From assembly GCF_916618955.1 (NCBI RefSeq), contig NZ_OU745390.1, positions 1,426,001-1,490,000 on the forward strand: a DNA stretch of 64,000 nucleotides. The letters are read 5' to 3'. Origin of the DNA: Pseudomonas sp. Marseille-Q3773 (GTDB lineage: Bacteria > Pseudomonadota > Gammaproteobacteria > Pseudomonadales > Pseudomonadaceae). Both the position numbers and the translations under genes were made by a program. The notes under the pieces were generated by a model. That model saw only the letters and a list, made by a program, of their open reading frames with translations, ran no database searches and was not told where the DNA came from. Numbering within the stretch: the first letter of the stretch is position 1; every line of letters begins with the position of its first letter. Positions 27,023-35,395 of this stretch are shown here, piece after piece.

Positions 27023-27409
27023 TCAACAGGCCAGGGCGAGGGTGGCCGGCCCCAGTACCTGGCGGCTCAGCAGCAACCTGGCGGTGCCCAGGCGCTCGCT
27101 GGCCAGCGCCAGTGCTGCGCTTTCTGCGACGCCCCAGCAGCCGCTGTGGGCATGGGCGGCGGCAGAGCGGTGGCTGAGCAGCGCCTCGTAGGCTTGCAGT
27201 TGCCGGGTAGGATACAGCACCAGCGGCACCGCAAGGCGTTCGGCCAGCTGTTGCAGGCCGGGCTCGCCGGCCTTGAGGCTGACACTGGCGATGCCATGCA
27301 GGTCGGCGAGCGCCAGGCCCTGGTTGTTCAAAGCCTGGCGCAGCAGCGCTTCCAGGGCATCCGCCGGGCACCCCCGGCGGCAGCCGAAGCCGGCGAAAAA
27401 AGCCTGCAT
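27023..27409 (-). CDS. cobE: Cobalamin biosynthesis protein CobE
   Basis: 128 aa from the ATG at 27409, which shares one base with the cbtA stop (TGATG), so translation is coupled. It begins MQAFFAGFGCRRGCPADALEALL, the GxGCRxG..A signature of the CobE/CbiG C-terminal family. ASVSLKAGEPGLQQLAERL and a terminal SRQVLGPATLALA follow. In Pseudomonas this is a separate small protein needed around precorrin-5A ring contraction or deacylation. Its exact reaction is not settled to my knowledge. The longer frame to 27772 overlaps cbtA and is rejected. Confidence 0.9.
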   Translation of the reverse strand: MQAFFAGFGCRRGCPADALEALLRQALNNQGLALADLHGIASVSLKAGEPGLQQLAERLAVPLVLYPTRQLQAYEALLSHRSAAAHAHSGCWGVAESAALALASERLGTARLLLSRQVLGPATLALAC

Positions 27410-28092
27410 CAGGCCTGGGCGCGGCGGAACAGCCAGGCGCTGAGCATGCCCAGGGCCAGCCAGAAGGCGGCATTGGTCAGCCAGGAGGCCAGCTTGAACT
27501 GGGTTGCCAGCGCTTCGGGGGCGAGGCTTGCATGTACCTCGGGTTGTGGCGCGCCAAGCACATGCGGGATCACCAGCAGCGCGGTTCCCAGCACTTTCAG
27601 CAGCCAGTGGCGGGCGAATACCAGCAAGGCCAGGCCCGCGGCGGTAGCGCTCGCCGTGCCGACCCACCAGGCCTGACGTTGCCCCAGATCGGCGGCAGCG
27701 GTACCTGGCAGTTCCGGTGGCAGGCCCAGGGTAGGGGCCAGGCAGAACACGGCGAAGCCGGCCAGGCCCCACAGTGCACCGGTGCCGATACGCCGCGGTT
27801 CGCGCAGGCTGTACAGGGCGGCGAGGATCAGGGCGAAGCCGACCGCGACCACCAGGTTGCCGCCGGTGGTCGACAGTACCCGTTGCCAGCCGTCTTCCGG
27901 TGACCAGGCTTCGGCGTCGTGCTCATGGGCTGGCACCTCGCTGCCATGCTCGTGGTGAGCCGCTGGTACCGCCGACTCGTAGGTTTCCGCCTCGAGAATC
28001 AGCGGGGCGACCCAGAAGCTTTGCAACAGGGTCAGCAACAAGGCCGCAAGCAGCCCACTGAAACCCGCAGTGCGGGCAATGCGCATGATCAT
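27409..28092 (-). CDS. cbtA: Cobalt transporter subunit CbtA
   Basis: A 227-aa membrane protein with about five to six helices. It begins MIMRIARTAGFSGLLAAL, followed by a loop rich in His/Glu/Asp (HHEHGSEVPAHEHDAEAW, about 46-65) that probably binds metal. Family motifs W..DGWQR, GFALILAALYSLR and LPPELPG are present. It pairs with CbtB, 9 bases upstream, as the B12-riboswitch-controlled cobalt uptake system. The start could also be the ATG two codons in. Cobalt import next to corrin-ring genes under one riboswitch strongly supports the role. Confidence 0.93.
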   Translation of the reverse strand: MIMRIARTAGFSGLLAALLLTLLQSFWVAPLILEAETYESAVPAAHHEHGSEVPAHEHDAEAWSPEDGWQRVLSTTGGNLVVAVGFALILAALYSLREPRRIGTGALWGLAGFAVFCLAPTLGLPPELPGTAAADLGQRQAWWVGTASATAAGLALLVFARHWLLKVLGTALLVIPHVLGAPQPEVHASLAPEALATQFKLASWLTNAAFWLALGMLSAWLFRRAQA

Positions 28093-28101
28093 CAGGCGTA
28101 C

Positions 28102-28290
28102 TCAGTGGCAGGGGAAGGCGGCGCTGTGGCGGGTGTCGTGGGCCGCGTTGTGCACGGCCTCGATGTGGGAGAAACCTGCGAAGTACACCAGGCACAGGCC
28201 CAACAGGCCGGCGCCGACGGCGATGGCGACACGCTGGCTGAGGGTAATCGGGGTGGTAATGCTGTGTGGCTTGGCACTGGTGACGGGCAT
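28102..28290 (-). CDS. cbtB: Cobalt transporter subunit CbtB
   Basis: A 62-aa protein starting at 28290 (MPVTSAKPHSITTPITL) with one membrane helix (about 20-40) and the conserved His-rich C-terminus HNAAHDTRHSAAFPCH typical of CbtB. It is the first gene after the cobalamin riboswitch and lies just before cbtA. The small size and the terminal HxxxHDxRH pattern are diagnostic; the larger open frame back to 28554 is riboswitch leader and not protein. Confidence 0.93.
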   Translation of the reverse strand: MPVTSAKPHSITTPITLSQRVAIAVGAGLLGLCLVYFAGFSHIEAVHNAAHDTRHSAAFPCH

Positions 28291-28394
28291 GACGCGTTCC
28301 TCTGCTTTTTGGGGCGACGGGCAAGCGCGGCAGCCCCGGACGTGACTGCCCAGGGGGATGCAACAGCGCCCGCCCACCGCGGGGTGTTCATGGA

Positions 28395-28590
28395 CGCCAG
28401 GCCGGTCTCCGGGCTTGCGAGGAGGAGCCGGGCTCCTGGAAAGCATCACCTTCCCATGCCGCTTACGGGCACAGTGGTATTGACGCTTCGCTCGCTTACC
28501 GTTGCGGGGGCAGCACCGGCTTTGTCCGGCCCTGCTCGAGGGCCTGCGACGCACCGGTTTCCCGTTTCACCCCAAGGGGGCACCTGAACG
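28395..28590 (-). promoter_or_regulatory. Cobalamin (B12) riboswitch
   Basis: On the minus strand the leader shows the standard order. First comes GTGCCCCC..GGGGTGAAACGGGAA with CCGGTGCG, then the core GCTGCCCCCGCAACGGTAAG (28514 to 28495). CACTGTGCC and GGCATGGGAAGG come next, and finally the B12-box AGCCCGGAGACCGGCC (28415 to 28400). About 105 bases remain to the cbtB start. Bound adenosylcobalamin should shut down cbtB-cbtA-cobE-cobM. The 28591-28644 remainder should hold the promoter. Confidence 0.95.
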
Positions 28591-28644
28591 CGAGGTGTAA
28601 GAAGAGCATGGGTTGGGCGTGGCGTCAATGTGCGAAGCGCTGGA

Positions 28645-29124
28645 TCAACCGCGCGCGAAGGCGGCCAGCTTGTCGCCATCCAGCCGGTAGCGCACCCACT
28701 CGTCCTGTGCTTCGGCCCCCAGCGACTGGTAGAAGCCTATCGCCGGCTCGTTCCAGTCCAGCACGCTCCATTCGAGCCGTCCGCACTGGTTGGCCACCGC
28801 TTCGCGGGCAATGTGCCGCAGCAATTGCCGGCCGGCGCCGTCGCCGCGCTGCTCCGGGGTCACGTACAGATCTTCGAGGTAGATGCCGTTGCGCCCGAGC
28901 CAGGTCGAGTAGCTGTAGAAATACACGGCAAAACCGATGGCCCGGCCGTCACGCTCGCAGATCAGGCTGTGCACTGTGCTGCCCGCGCCGAACAGGCTGT
29001 GCTCGATATCGGCAATGCTGGCAACCACCTCGTGGCGAGCGCGTTCATACTCGGCCAGCTCGGTGATGAAGGCCAGGATCTGCGCGGCATCGGTGGGGAC
29101 GGCAGGGCGAATGGTGATGGTCAT
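28645..29124 (-). CDS. GNAT-family N-acetyltransferase
   Basis: 159 aa. It begins MTITIRPAVPTDAAQILAFI, the usual beta1-alpha1 of GNAT folds. The acetyl-CoA loop appears as VTPEQRGDGAGRQLLRHIA, and the C-terminal NEPAIGFYQSLGA motif is present. The combination YSTWLGRNGIYLEDLYV and WSVLDWN is characteristic of the spermidine/spermine (SSAT/thialysine) acetyltransferase branch, so a polyamine or small amine is a likely substrate. It is transcribed away from the LysE-family gene. Upstream of the riboswitch it is read in the same direction as the cob operon but has its own start. The exact substrate is not fixed by sequence. Confidence 0.85.
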   Translation of the reverse strand: MTITIRPAVPTDAAQILAFITELAEYERARHEVVASIADIEHSLFGAGSTVHSLICERDGRAIGFAVYFYSYSTWLGRNGIYLEDLYVTPEQRGDGAGRQLLRHIAREAVANQCGRLEWSVLDWNEPAIGFYQSLGAEAQDEWVRYRLDGDKLAAFARG

Positions 29125-29247
29125 GGCGAGGGCTTCCTTGGCGCTTATTGTCGGTACAGTAATGTGTATCTACTTATTTTTCTGAAACTGTACCAGTCGC
29201 CGGAAGGGCGACTCCGTTAGTGTGACAGCACCCATGAAGAAAATGGA

Positions 29248-29874
29248 ATGCCCGCCATGCTTGCCTCTGCCGACCTGCTGACTGCCTTCGTGCTGTTCGC
29301 CTTCGTGTCCTCGATCACCCCGGGGCCCAACAACACCATGCTGCTGGCTTCGGGGGTGAACTTCGGTGTGCGCCGCTCGATTCCCCATGCCATGGGCATC
29401 AGCGTCGGTTTCATGGTGATGGTGCTGGCCGTAGGCCTGGGCCTGGGCGAGGTGTTCAAGGCCTGGCCGGCGCTGTACACGGTACTGCGCTACAGCGGCG
29501 CGGCCTACCTGCTGTACCTGGCCTGGAAGATCGCCACCTCCGGGCCGGTCGGCACGGCCTCGTCCGCCGCCCGCAAACCGCTGGGCTTCTGGGGGGCTGC
29601 GGCGTTCCAGTGGGTCAACCCCAAGGCCTGGGTGATGGCAGTGGGGGCCATCACCACCTACACGCCGGCGCAAGGCTATGTGGCCAACGTGATCGTGATT
29701 GCCGCCTTGTTCGCCCTGGTCAACCTGCCCAGCGTCGGCGTGTGGGTGATGTTCGGCAGCGCCCTGCGCAACCTGTTGCAGAACCCGCGCTGGCTGATGC
29801 TCAATGTCCTGATGGCCTTGCTGCTGGTGATTTCGCTGTACCCGCTGCTGTTTGTTGAATCGGCGTTTTCCTGA
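29248..29874 (+). CDS. LysE/RhtB-family amino-acid exporter
   Basis: A 208-aa inner-membrane protein with six predicted helices. The N-terminal family signature FVSSITPGPNNTMLLASG (about 15-33), YSGAAYLLYLAWK and FQWVNPKAWVMA are all present. It probably exports amino acids or similar metabolites. Two start codons are possible: ATG at 29248 or at 29257 (MLASADLL), the latter 9 bases after GGA. It is divergent from the acetyltransferase gene and 21 bases upstream of the hydrolase gene, so a two-gene transcript is likely. Confidence 0.88.
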   Translation: MPAMLASADLLTAFVLFAFVSSITPGPNNTMLLASGVNFGVRRSIPHAMGISVGFMVMVLAVGLGLGEVFKAWPALYTVLRYSGAAYLLYLAWKIATSGPVGTASSAARKPLGFWGAAAFQWVNPKAWVMAVGAITTYTPAQGYVANVIVIAALFALVNLPSVGVWVMFGSALRNLLQNPRWLMLNVLMALLLVISLYPLLFVESAFS

Positions 29875-29895
29875 GCCCGCGAGTACGCCAAACCG

Positions 29896-30777
29896 ATGCA
29901 GCTGATTCCCTGGTCACATGAATGCGCTGAAGGCTTCACCCTGCGTGGCTGGCGAACCCCGGCCAGTGGCCGGCCGCTGCTGCATTTCTTGCACGGCAAC
30001 GGCTTTTGCTGCCTGACCTACCAGCCCTTGCTGATGCGTCTGGGTGAACATTTCGACCTGTGGCTCAGCGATGTCCAGGGCCATGGCGACAGCGACCATG
30101 GTGGGGCATTTCGCGGCTGGAATCGTACCGCCGCGCTGGCGCTGGAAGCCTTCACCGCCGGGCGCGGCGAGTATGGCGAGGTACCGCGGTTTGCCGTGGG
30201 ACACAGCTTCGGGGGCGTGCTCACCGGCTTGATCCTGGCCAGTGAACCGCAACTGTTCAGCCGTGCCGTGCTGCTTGATCCGGTGTTGTTCAGCCGGCGC
30301 ATGCTCGGGGTAATGGGCGCGGCTGCATTGCTTGGCCTGCACCGGCGCCACGGCCTCGCACGCAAGGTTGCCAGCCGCCGCAGCCACTGGCCCGATCGAG
30401 AGACAGCGCTGGCTTCGCTGCAGGGCCGCGGCATCTTCAAGGGGTGGACTGATGCAGCGCTGCAAGCGTATGTCGAGCATGCCATTGGTGATTGCGGCGA
30501 GTCGGTGGTGCTGAAGTGCCGGCCCAGCCGCAAAGTGGAGATATTCAGTTCGTTCCCCCGGCGTCTTTGGGCCAGCCTGGCGGCGATCCGCACACCCACA
30601 CAGGTCTTGTATGGTGAGCATACGTATCCCTTCGTGCCCCATTCGGTCAGCCGCCTGGCAGCGCTCAATGCTTGGGTAACCAGCAGGCAGGTTGCCGGTG
30701 GGCACTGCTTCATGCAGGAACATCCGGAGGCTTGCGCCGATGCCGTGCGGGCGTTCCTGCAGCAGCCGGCGGGATAG
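29896..30777 (+). CDS. Alpha/beta-hydrolase
   Basis: 293 aa with a typical alpha/beta-hydrolase core. The oxyanion strand is HFLHGNGFC, the nucleophile elbow is VGHSFGG (Ser about 105), and VLLDPVLF comes after it. The acid strand lies near TQVLYGEHTYPF, and the catalytic His is near GGHCFMQEHPE. It has no signal peptide and is cytoplasmic. It resembles general serine hydrolases; the substrate is unknown. It is probably cotranscribed with the upstream LysE gene. Confidence 0.85.
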   Translation: MQLIPWSHECAEGFTLRGWRTPASGRPLLHFLHGNGFCCLTYQPLLMRLGEHFDLWLSDVQGHGDSDHGGAFRGWNRTAALALEAFTAGRGEYGEVPRFAVGHSFGGVLTGLILASEPQLFSRAVLLDPVLFSRRMLGVMGAAALLGLHRRHGLARKVASRRSHWPDRETALASLQGRGIFKGWTDAALQAYVEHAIGDCGESVVLKCRPSRKVEIFSSFPRRLWASLAAIRTPTQVLYGEHTYPFVPHSVSRLAALNAWVTSRQVAGGHCFMQEHPEACADAVRAFLQQPAG

Positions 30778-30834
30778 TTTTCCAGACAGCGTTGCGCAGT
30801 ACGGCGTGGGTAACCTTGGGCTTTTCCCGAGCCT

Positions 30835-31815
30835 ATGTCCATGACCAGCCAGACCTTGCTGACACCCGCCTATCTGCAAAAGCGCTACGACTACTCCTGT
30901 GCCGCAATCGAGTCGCTCAGGCAAACCATGCATAGTACGTTGGCACCGCTGACAGCGTGCTCACCCCTGGCTGTGGTCAGCGTGGGCTCCTACGGTCGAT
31001 GCGAAGTTTCCCAGGTTTCGGATATCGACTTCTTCATCGTGCATGACAGCAGCTTGCCGGTGCAGCGTCTGGACCAGATATTGCGCCAGGTCGGCGACAT
31101 CCTGCGGCCTGTCAGCCATCCAGGCGAGAGCGACGTGGCCAAGTTCGGCCGGGAAGCGCTGGCCCGCTATGCGGACCTGAGCGAGCACATAGGCTGGAAG
31201 CGTGAAGGCAGCAGCGCGTTGACCAGGCGCATGTTGATGCTGCTCGAAGGTCGCCCCCTGTATGGGCAGGCCGCCTTTGACAGGTGGCAACATGACCTGC
31301 TGCGCCGTTATGTGCCTGATGACCATGGCCACGGCCTTGCCAGGTTCCTGCTTAACGACCTGATTCGCTACTACCGGACCCTGATGGCAAACTTCGAGGA
31401 GAAAAGGGCCGAGGGCAAGGCCTGGGGGGTACGCAACATCAAATTGCTGTTCTCCCGGAAACTGCTTCTTGCAGGCGGCATCGTAGCCATTGCCGAAGTG
31501 CATGGCCTGCCTGCGCCAGCCAAGGTCGACCGCCTTCGACAGTTGCTGGCCCTGACCCCGTTGCAGCGCCTGGCAACGCTCGGCGCTGACAACCCTCATA
31601 GCGACGCGCTGTTCGAAGACTACGCGGTCTTTCTCGAGTTGATTTCCTCGGCGGAAAACCGCCGCTATCTGGACCGACTGGCGCCGGAGCAGGCAATGGC
31701 GGATCCGCTTTATCGGCAGTTGCGCAAGCGCGGGCAAGCCTTTTCGTTGCAACTGGAGCATTGGTTGAGGTCACAATACCCGGGGCACCCGATACTCCAC
31801 GCCATGTTCTTCTGA
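30835..31815 (+). CDS. Putative nucleotidyltransferase-fold protein
   Basis: 326 aa, no leader and no membrane segment. Residues about 45-70 read VSVGSYGRCEVSQVSDIDFF, the GS-x-(7-12)-DxD signature of the polymerase-beta nucleotidyltransferase fold as in GlnD-like and DUF294-type proteins. The rest is helical, with many Arg/Leu pairs and no second domain I can name. It has no partner that would make it a clear MNT/HEPN toxin pair. The natural substrate is not evident. It lies between the hydrolase and pirin genes, same strand, with its own 57-base leader. An alternative start is the ATG at 30841. Confidence 0.65.
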   Translation: MSMTSQTLLTPAYLQKRYDYSCAAIESLRQTMHSTLAPLTACSPLAVVSVGSYGRCEVSQVSDIDFFIVHDSSLPVQRLDQILRQVGDILRPVSHPGESDVAKFGREALARYADLSEHIGWKREGSSALTRRMLMLLEGRPLYGQAAFDRWQHDLLRRYVPDDHGHGLARFLLNDLIRYYRTLMANFEEKRAEGKAWGVRNIKLLFSRKLLLAGGIVAIAEVHGLPAPAKVDRLRQLLALTPLQRLATLGADNPHSDALFEDYAVFLELISSAENRRYLDRLAPEQAMADPLYRQLRKRGQAFSLQLEHWLRSQYPGHPILHAMFF

Positions 31816-31911
31816 TTGTCCTTCAGGTGGGACGATGTATGCCATTTCCACCAGCTATTGCCCGATTGGCATCGCTGGTAAGGTGATCTCAGCCAAGAGA
31901 GGAGCCTTCTC

Positions 31912-32799
31912 ATGAAAAGTATACTGGGTATCCACCGCAGCCCTCACGCCCATTGGGTGGGTGATGGCTTCCCGGTGCGTAGCCTGTTCACCTACGACGA
32001 TCTGGCCGGCAAGATCAGCCCGTTTCTCTTGCTGGACTATGCCGGCCCTCATCCGTTCACCCCGACCAGTGCGCGGCGCGGCGTCGGCCAGCACCCACAC
32101 CGCGGCTTCGAAACCGTGACCATCGTCTACCAGGGCGAGCTGGAGCACCGTGACTCCACGGGTGCGGGTGGCTTGATCGGCCCCGGTGATGTGCAATGGA
32201 TGACCGCTGCCAACGGCATCATCCATGAGGAGTTCCATTCCCCAGGCTTTGCCCGCAGCGGCGGAATGCTGGAAATGGTTCAGCTGTGGGTCAACCTGCC
32301 GGCGCGGGATAAACGAGCAGCCGCTGGCTACCAGACCCTGCTGGCCAAGGACATTCCGGTGGTCGAGTTGGACGAGGAGGGCGGTAGCCTGCGGGTGATC
32401 GCGGGGGACTATCGCGGGCATCCGGGGCCGGCGCGCACCTTTACCGCCATGGATGTCTGGGACTTGCGTCTGAATCCCGGTGCCACGCTGCGCCTGCCGG
32501 TGGCTGCCGGGCGCAACGGGGCGCTGGTGGTATTGCGCGGCAACGTGCGGATCAACCAGGAGCGCGAAGCTGGCCCGGCCAGCCTGGTGTTGCTTGACCG
32601 GGCCGGTGAAGATGTTGTCGTGCAAGCGCTGGAAGGCGCCAGCGTGCTGCTGCTCAGCGGTGAGCCGATCGACGAGCCGATCGTCGGTTATGGCCCGTTC
32701 GTGATGAACAGCCAGGCGGAGATTGCCGAGTCGTTCGATGATTTCCATGCCGGACGGTTCGGGCAGATGCAGGCCGCGCAGGACCCGGCGGCCACCTGA
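31912..32799 (+). CDS. Pirin-family protein
   Basis: 295 aa with a two-cupin pirin fold. The first cupin has the metal ligands in GQHPHRGFETVTIVYQGELE (two His), and NGIIHEEFH supplies His and Glu. The N-terminal LFTYDDLAGKISPFLLLDYA is typical. The C-terminal cupin closes with the FGPF-like GYGPFVMN block. Bacterial pirins bind Fe or similar metal and some act as quercetinases; the role here is open. It starts at 31912 with AGAGGAG upstream. No co-operonic partner is obvious. Confidence 0.9.
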   Translation: MKSILGIHRSPHAHWVGDGFPVRSLFTYDDLAGKISPFLLLDYAGPHPFTPTSARRGVGQHPHRGFETVTIVYQGELEHRDSTGAGGLIGPGDVQWMTAANGIIHEEFHSPGFARSGGMLEMVQLWVNLPARDKRAAAGYQTLLAKDIPVVELDEEGGSLRVIAGDYRGHPGPARTFTAMDVWDLRLNPGATLRLPVAAGRNGALVVLRGNVRINQEREAGPASLVLLDRAGEDVVVQALEGASVLLLSGEPIDEPIVGYGPFVMNSQAEIAESFDDFHAGRFGQMQAAQDPAAT

Positions 32800-32860
32800 T
32801 CGACACTGCAGCGGCGACAGGGGCCGGTACAGGTCACGCATTTGCTGGCATGATGCAGCC

Positions 32861-33790
32861 ATGGCCAAGCTCAGTTCGTTGCATGCGTTGCGCCGGTCGC
32901 TGCCCCGCGCCCGCCACGAGACCCTGTGGCTACGCTATCGTGCCCCTTACCACTGGCCTTCGATGCTGGCGTTCCTTGCTGCGCGCTGTATTCCCGGCGT
33001 AGAAACCTGTGTGGAAGGCAGCTACAGCCGTTCGCTGGTGGTTGCCGGCCAGCATGCCGTGGTGCACGTTACGCCTTCGGGCCACCAGCACCTGCGCATC
33101 TGCCTCGAGGGCGTTCCGGCGCGGGCGCTGCCTGGTGTGATCGCCAGGCTGAGGCGAGTCTTCGACCTTGATGCCAACCCTGCGTGTATCAACGCCGGGC
33201 TTTGCGCCGATCCGCTCATGGCCCGCCTGGTCAGGCAACGCCCAGGCTTGCGTCTGCCGCAAGGCTGGGACGCCTGTGAGCAGGCGATGCGCACCGTGCT
33301 GGGCCAGCAGATCAGCGTAGCCGGGGCCATGACCCTGGCTGGCCGGCTGGTGCAGCGTCATGGTCAAGCCCTGCGCCTGGCTGTGCCGGGCTTGAGCCAC
33401 GTGTTTCCGACGCTGACGGTTTTGGCGGCGGCGCAGTTCGACAACCTCGGAATGCCGCGGGCTCGTGCTGCAACCCTGGGCACGCTGGCCAATGCCTTGC
33501 TGGCCGAGCCCGGCTTGCTGCGGCGCGGGCAGACCCTCGATACGCTGCTGTGCAAGCTGTGCCAGCTCAAGGGCATCGGCCCATGGACCGCGCACTACCT
33601 GGCGCTGCGCCAGGCAGGTGCGGCGGATGCTTTTCCGCTGGGCGATGTTGCCTTGGTCAAGGCGTTGCGCAGGCTGGAAGGGGACCAGGCACAACTGGCC
33701 GAACGCGCCCTGGCCTGGCGGCCGTGGCGGGCGTATGCGGCCCAGCACCTGTGGGCGTCGCTGGGGCCTGACGAGACCGCTCGTCGTTAA
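32861..33790 (+). CDS. alkA: DNA-3-methyladenine glycosylase II (AlkA)
   Basis: 309 aa. The ATG at 32861 (MAKLSSLHALRR) gives the right length for AlkA; the longer frame back to 32723 overlaps pirin. An AlkA N-terminal domain (LRYRAPYHWPSMLAF) is followed by the HhH-GPD domain, with EQAMRTVLGQQISVAGA, hairpin LCQLKGIGPWTAHYLALR and the catalytic Asp in AFPLGDVALVKAL. It removes alkylated purines, leaving AP sites. No Ada module is fused. AlkB lies 1.6 kb downstream, so both direct-damage and base-excision enzymes for alkylation are close together. Confidence 0.93.
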   Translation: MAKLSSLHALRRSLPRARHETLWLRYRAPYHWPSMLAFLAARCIPGVETCVEGSYSRSLVVAGQHAVVHVTPSGHQHLRICLEGVPARALPGVIARLRRVFDLDANPACINAGLCADPLMARLVRQRPGLRLPQGWDACEQAMRTVLGQQISVAGAMTLAGRLVQRHGQALRLAVPGLSHVFPTLTVLAAAQFDNLGMPRARAATLGTLANALLAEPGLLRRGQTLDTLLCKLCQLKGIGPWTAHYLALRQAGAADAFPLGDVALVKALRRLEGDQAQLAERALAWRPWRAYAAQHLWASLGPDETARR

Positions 33791-33973
33791 CTTTGCCATC
33801 GCGTCCGAACACCCGGCCCGCACCGGCAATCTTCCACTAAGGTGCTAGAGGATTCCGGCACCATCATTGCCCCGGCGCATGGACACTTGCCGCGGCATGC
33901 GCAATATCAATTGGCACCTCGCCTGACAAAGGTGTACTCACACAACAGGCCATCCCACAGAGAGGGTCGTACC

Positions 33974-34234
33974 ATGTCGTTGATAGGAGTTTCGATGCTG
34001 GAGATGCGGCAGATAATCGAGCAGGCCTGCCTGCCCGACCGCTGTGAAGTCAGCTGCCCGGACGGCGCCCACCTGACCATCCGCCTGGGTCAGGGTCAGA
34101 GTCTCGAAGAAGGCGTGACCCTGAGCGGGGTCCCGTTGCAAAGCCTGAACAGTTGCCGCGACCTGGTCAACCTGGTAGGTCAGCTGCACGCGCTGCGTAG
34201 CGCCCACCCGGCGCCACTCAAGGCGATTGCCTGA
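33974..34234 (+). CDS. DUF1652 family protein
   Basis: 86 aa from the ATG at 33974 (MSLIGVSMLEMRQIIEQACL). The pattern LEMRQIIEQACLPDRCEVSC followed by LTIRL and LQSLNSCRDLVNLVGQL fits the DUF1652 family that is common in Pseudomonas. It is a small cytoplasmic protein of unknown function. A later Met (MLEMRQ) is the usual family start and could be used instead. It is convergent with the Yip1 gene, with 19 bases between stop codons. Confidence 0.82.
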   Translation: MSLIGVSMLEMRQIIEQACLPDRCEVSCPDGAHLTIRLGQGQSLEEGVTLSGVPLQSLNSCRDLVNLVGQLHALRSAHPAPLKAIA

Positions 34235-34253
34235 GTGGCCCATCGCGTTCCGG

Positions 34254-34868
34254 TCAGCCCAGGCTGGCCGGGCGCACATATTCCGGCATCAGGCCATTGA
34301 ACCAGAACAGGATCATCGCCACCAGGATGGTCACCAGCAACAACAGGCCTACCCCCCAGACGCAGGTCGCGAACAGCATGGCCTGTTCTCTCTTCAGCCG
34401 CAGGAACGTTTGCAAGCCGCCATACAGCAGCACGCTGGCATACGCCGAGGCCGCCAGCAGCGCCGCAACGGCCAGCCAGCGGATCGGCAGCAGGCCGACC
34501 ACGCCGGCGAAGAACCAGGGCGTGGCGCAGTAGGCAGCGAAACCGATGCACTGGTTGAGGCTGGGCTGGGTATCGAAGCCGCGCGACATCCAGCGAATCA
34601 TCACGCCCATCAGCATGACCCCGCCCACCGTGGTGGCATAGAGCAAGCCTGCCAGTTGCGCGGCACTGCCCATGCTCAGGCGCACCCGCTCCTCGGCGGC
34701 AAGGCTCCAGCCGAAGGTGGTGGTGCCGACGAACAGGCACACGGCGGGAATCAACGCCAGGGCCAGCAGGCGCGGCAGGTATTGCTGCGGGTGGTCTTCC
34801 TCGGCCCGGCGGATGTCCAGCCAGGCGTCGGCGGGGTGGGTGAAGAGCTTGAGCAACGGACTGTTCAT
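34254..34868 (-). CDS. Yip1-family membrane protein
   Basis: 204 aa from the ATG at 34868 (MNSPLLKLFTHPADAWLDIR). The N-terminal FTHPADAWLDIRR block is typical of bacterial Yip1-domain proteins. Five to six hydrophobic segments follow from residue 33 on, with SLNQCIGFAAYCATPWFFAGV in the middle. It is an inner-membrane protein of unknown task. It runs on the same strand as the following small gene and alkB. Nothing indicates a defect. Confidence 0.8.
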   Translation of the reverse strand: MNSPLLKLFTHPADAWLDIRRAEEDHPQQYLPRLLALALIPAVCLFVGTTTFGWSLAAEERVRLSMGSAAQLAGLLYATTVGGVMLMGVMIRWMSRGFDTQPSLNQCIGFAAYCATPWFFAGVVGLLPIRWLAVAALLAASAYASVLLYGGLQTFLRLKREQAMLFATCVWGVGLLLLVTILVAMILFWFNGLMPEYVRPASLG

Positions 34869-34954
34869 GGCATTCTCCGGCAGGCGTGGGCTCTTTTGTA
34901 TGGAGGCATGCTGCACCCGGCAGGTTCAGCCGGGTTGGTCACCGTCGATCGGCT

Positions 34955-35242
34955 TTACTGCAGTTCCAGCAGCAGGTTCAGGCCGCCATCCCCGCACTTG
35001 CCCTGGTCGCGGACCACACCGTGGTAGCTGCGTCCATCCCAGACGAAAGCCACGCTGTGGGCGCGCTCCACCTTGTCGGGCAGCGGCGGGCAGATGTGCA
35101 GGCGCAGGCCCGGGCGACCTTGCAGGTTGAGGGCGGCAATCTGGCACTGGCATTCCATGCTTTGTGCGACCGGGCCGAACAGGGTGTCGCGTACGTAATC
35201 GAGCTGCAGGGAAGCACTGGGCGCGCGGCAGGGCATTTTCAT
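34955..35242 (-). CDS. Small hypothetical protein
   Basis: 95 aa from the ATG at 35242 (MKMPCRAPSASLQLDYVRDT). It contains five Cys (including MECQCQ) and ends in GGLNLLLELQ. No signal peptide or membrane segment is seen. I do not recognise a family. The stop lies 86 bases upstream of the Yip1 gene on the same strand, and alkB lies 150 bases further upstream. The upstream open frame to 35365 adds 41 unlikely residues. Codon use looks native. Confidence 0.55.
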   Translation of the reverse strand: MKMPCRAPSASLQLDYVRDTLFGPVAQSMECQCQIAALNLQGRPGLRLHICPPLPDKVERAHSVAFVWDGRSYHGVVRDQGKCGDGGLNLLLELQ

Positions 35243-35395
35243 GGTCGCGCTGCTCCGTTGCGAAGACGGTTGGCAGAGTACAGGTAGGGCATGGCGGGCT
35301 CCAGGCTGAAATGGCATGGCCTTTCCTTTGAAGCTTGCCAGGCCAAGATGTTCAACCTGTTTCATGCGCGTTCATCCTGTTTGTATAGGCCCGCT

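Noticed and set aside
26990..27473. Upstream extension of cobM to 411 aa
   Set aside because: It runs through cobE in another frame and lacks family similarity; the ATG at 26990 starts exactly at the conserved SAM loop.
28102..28554. Long frame that would extend cbtB to 150 aa
   Set aside because: Its first 88 codons are the cobalamin riboswitch; the family size is about 62 aa.
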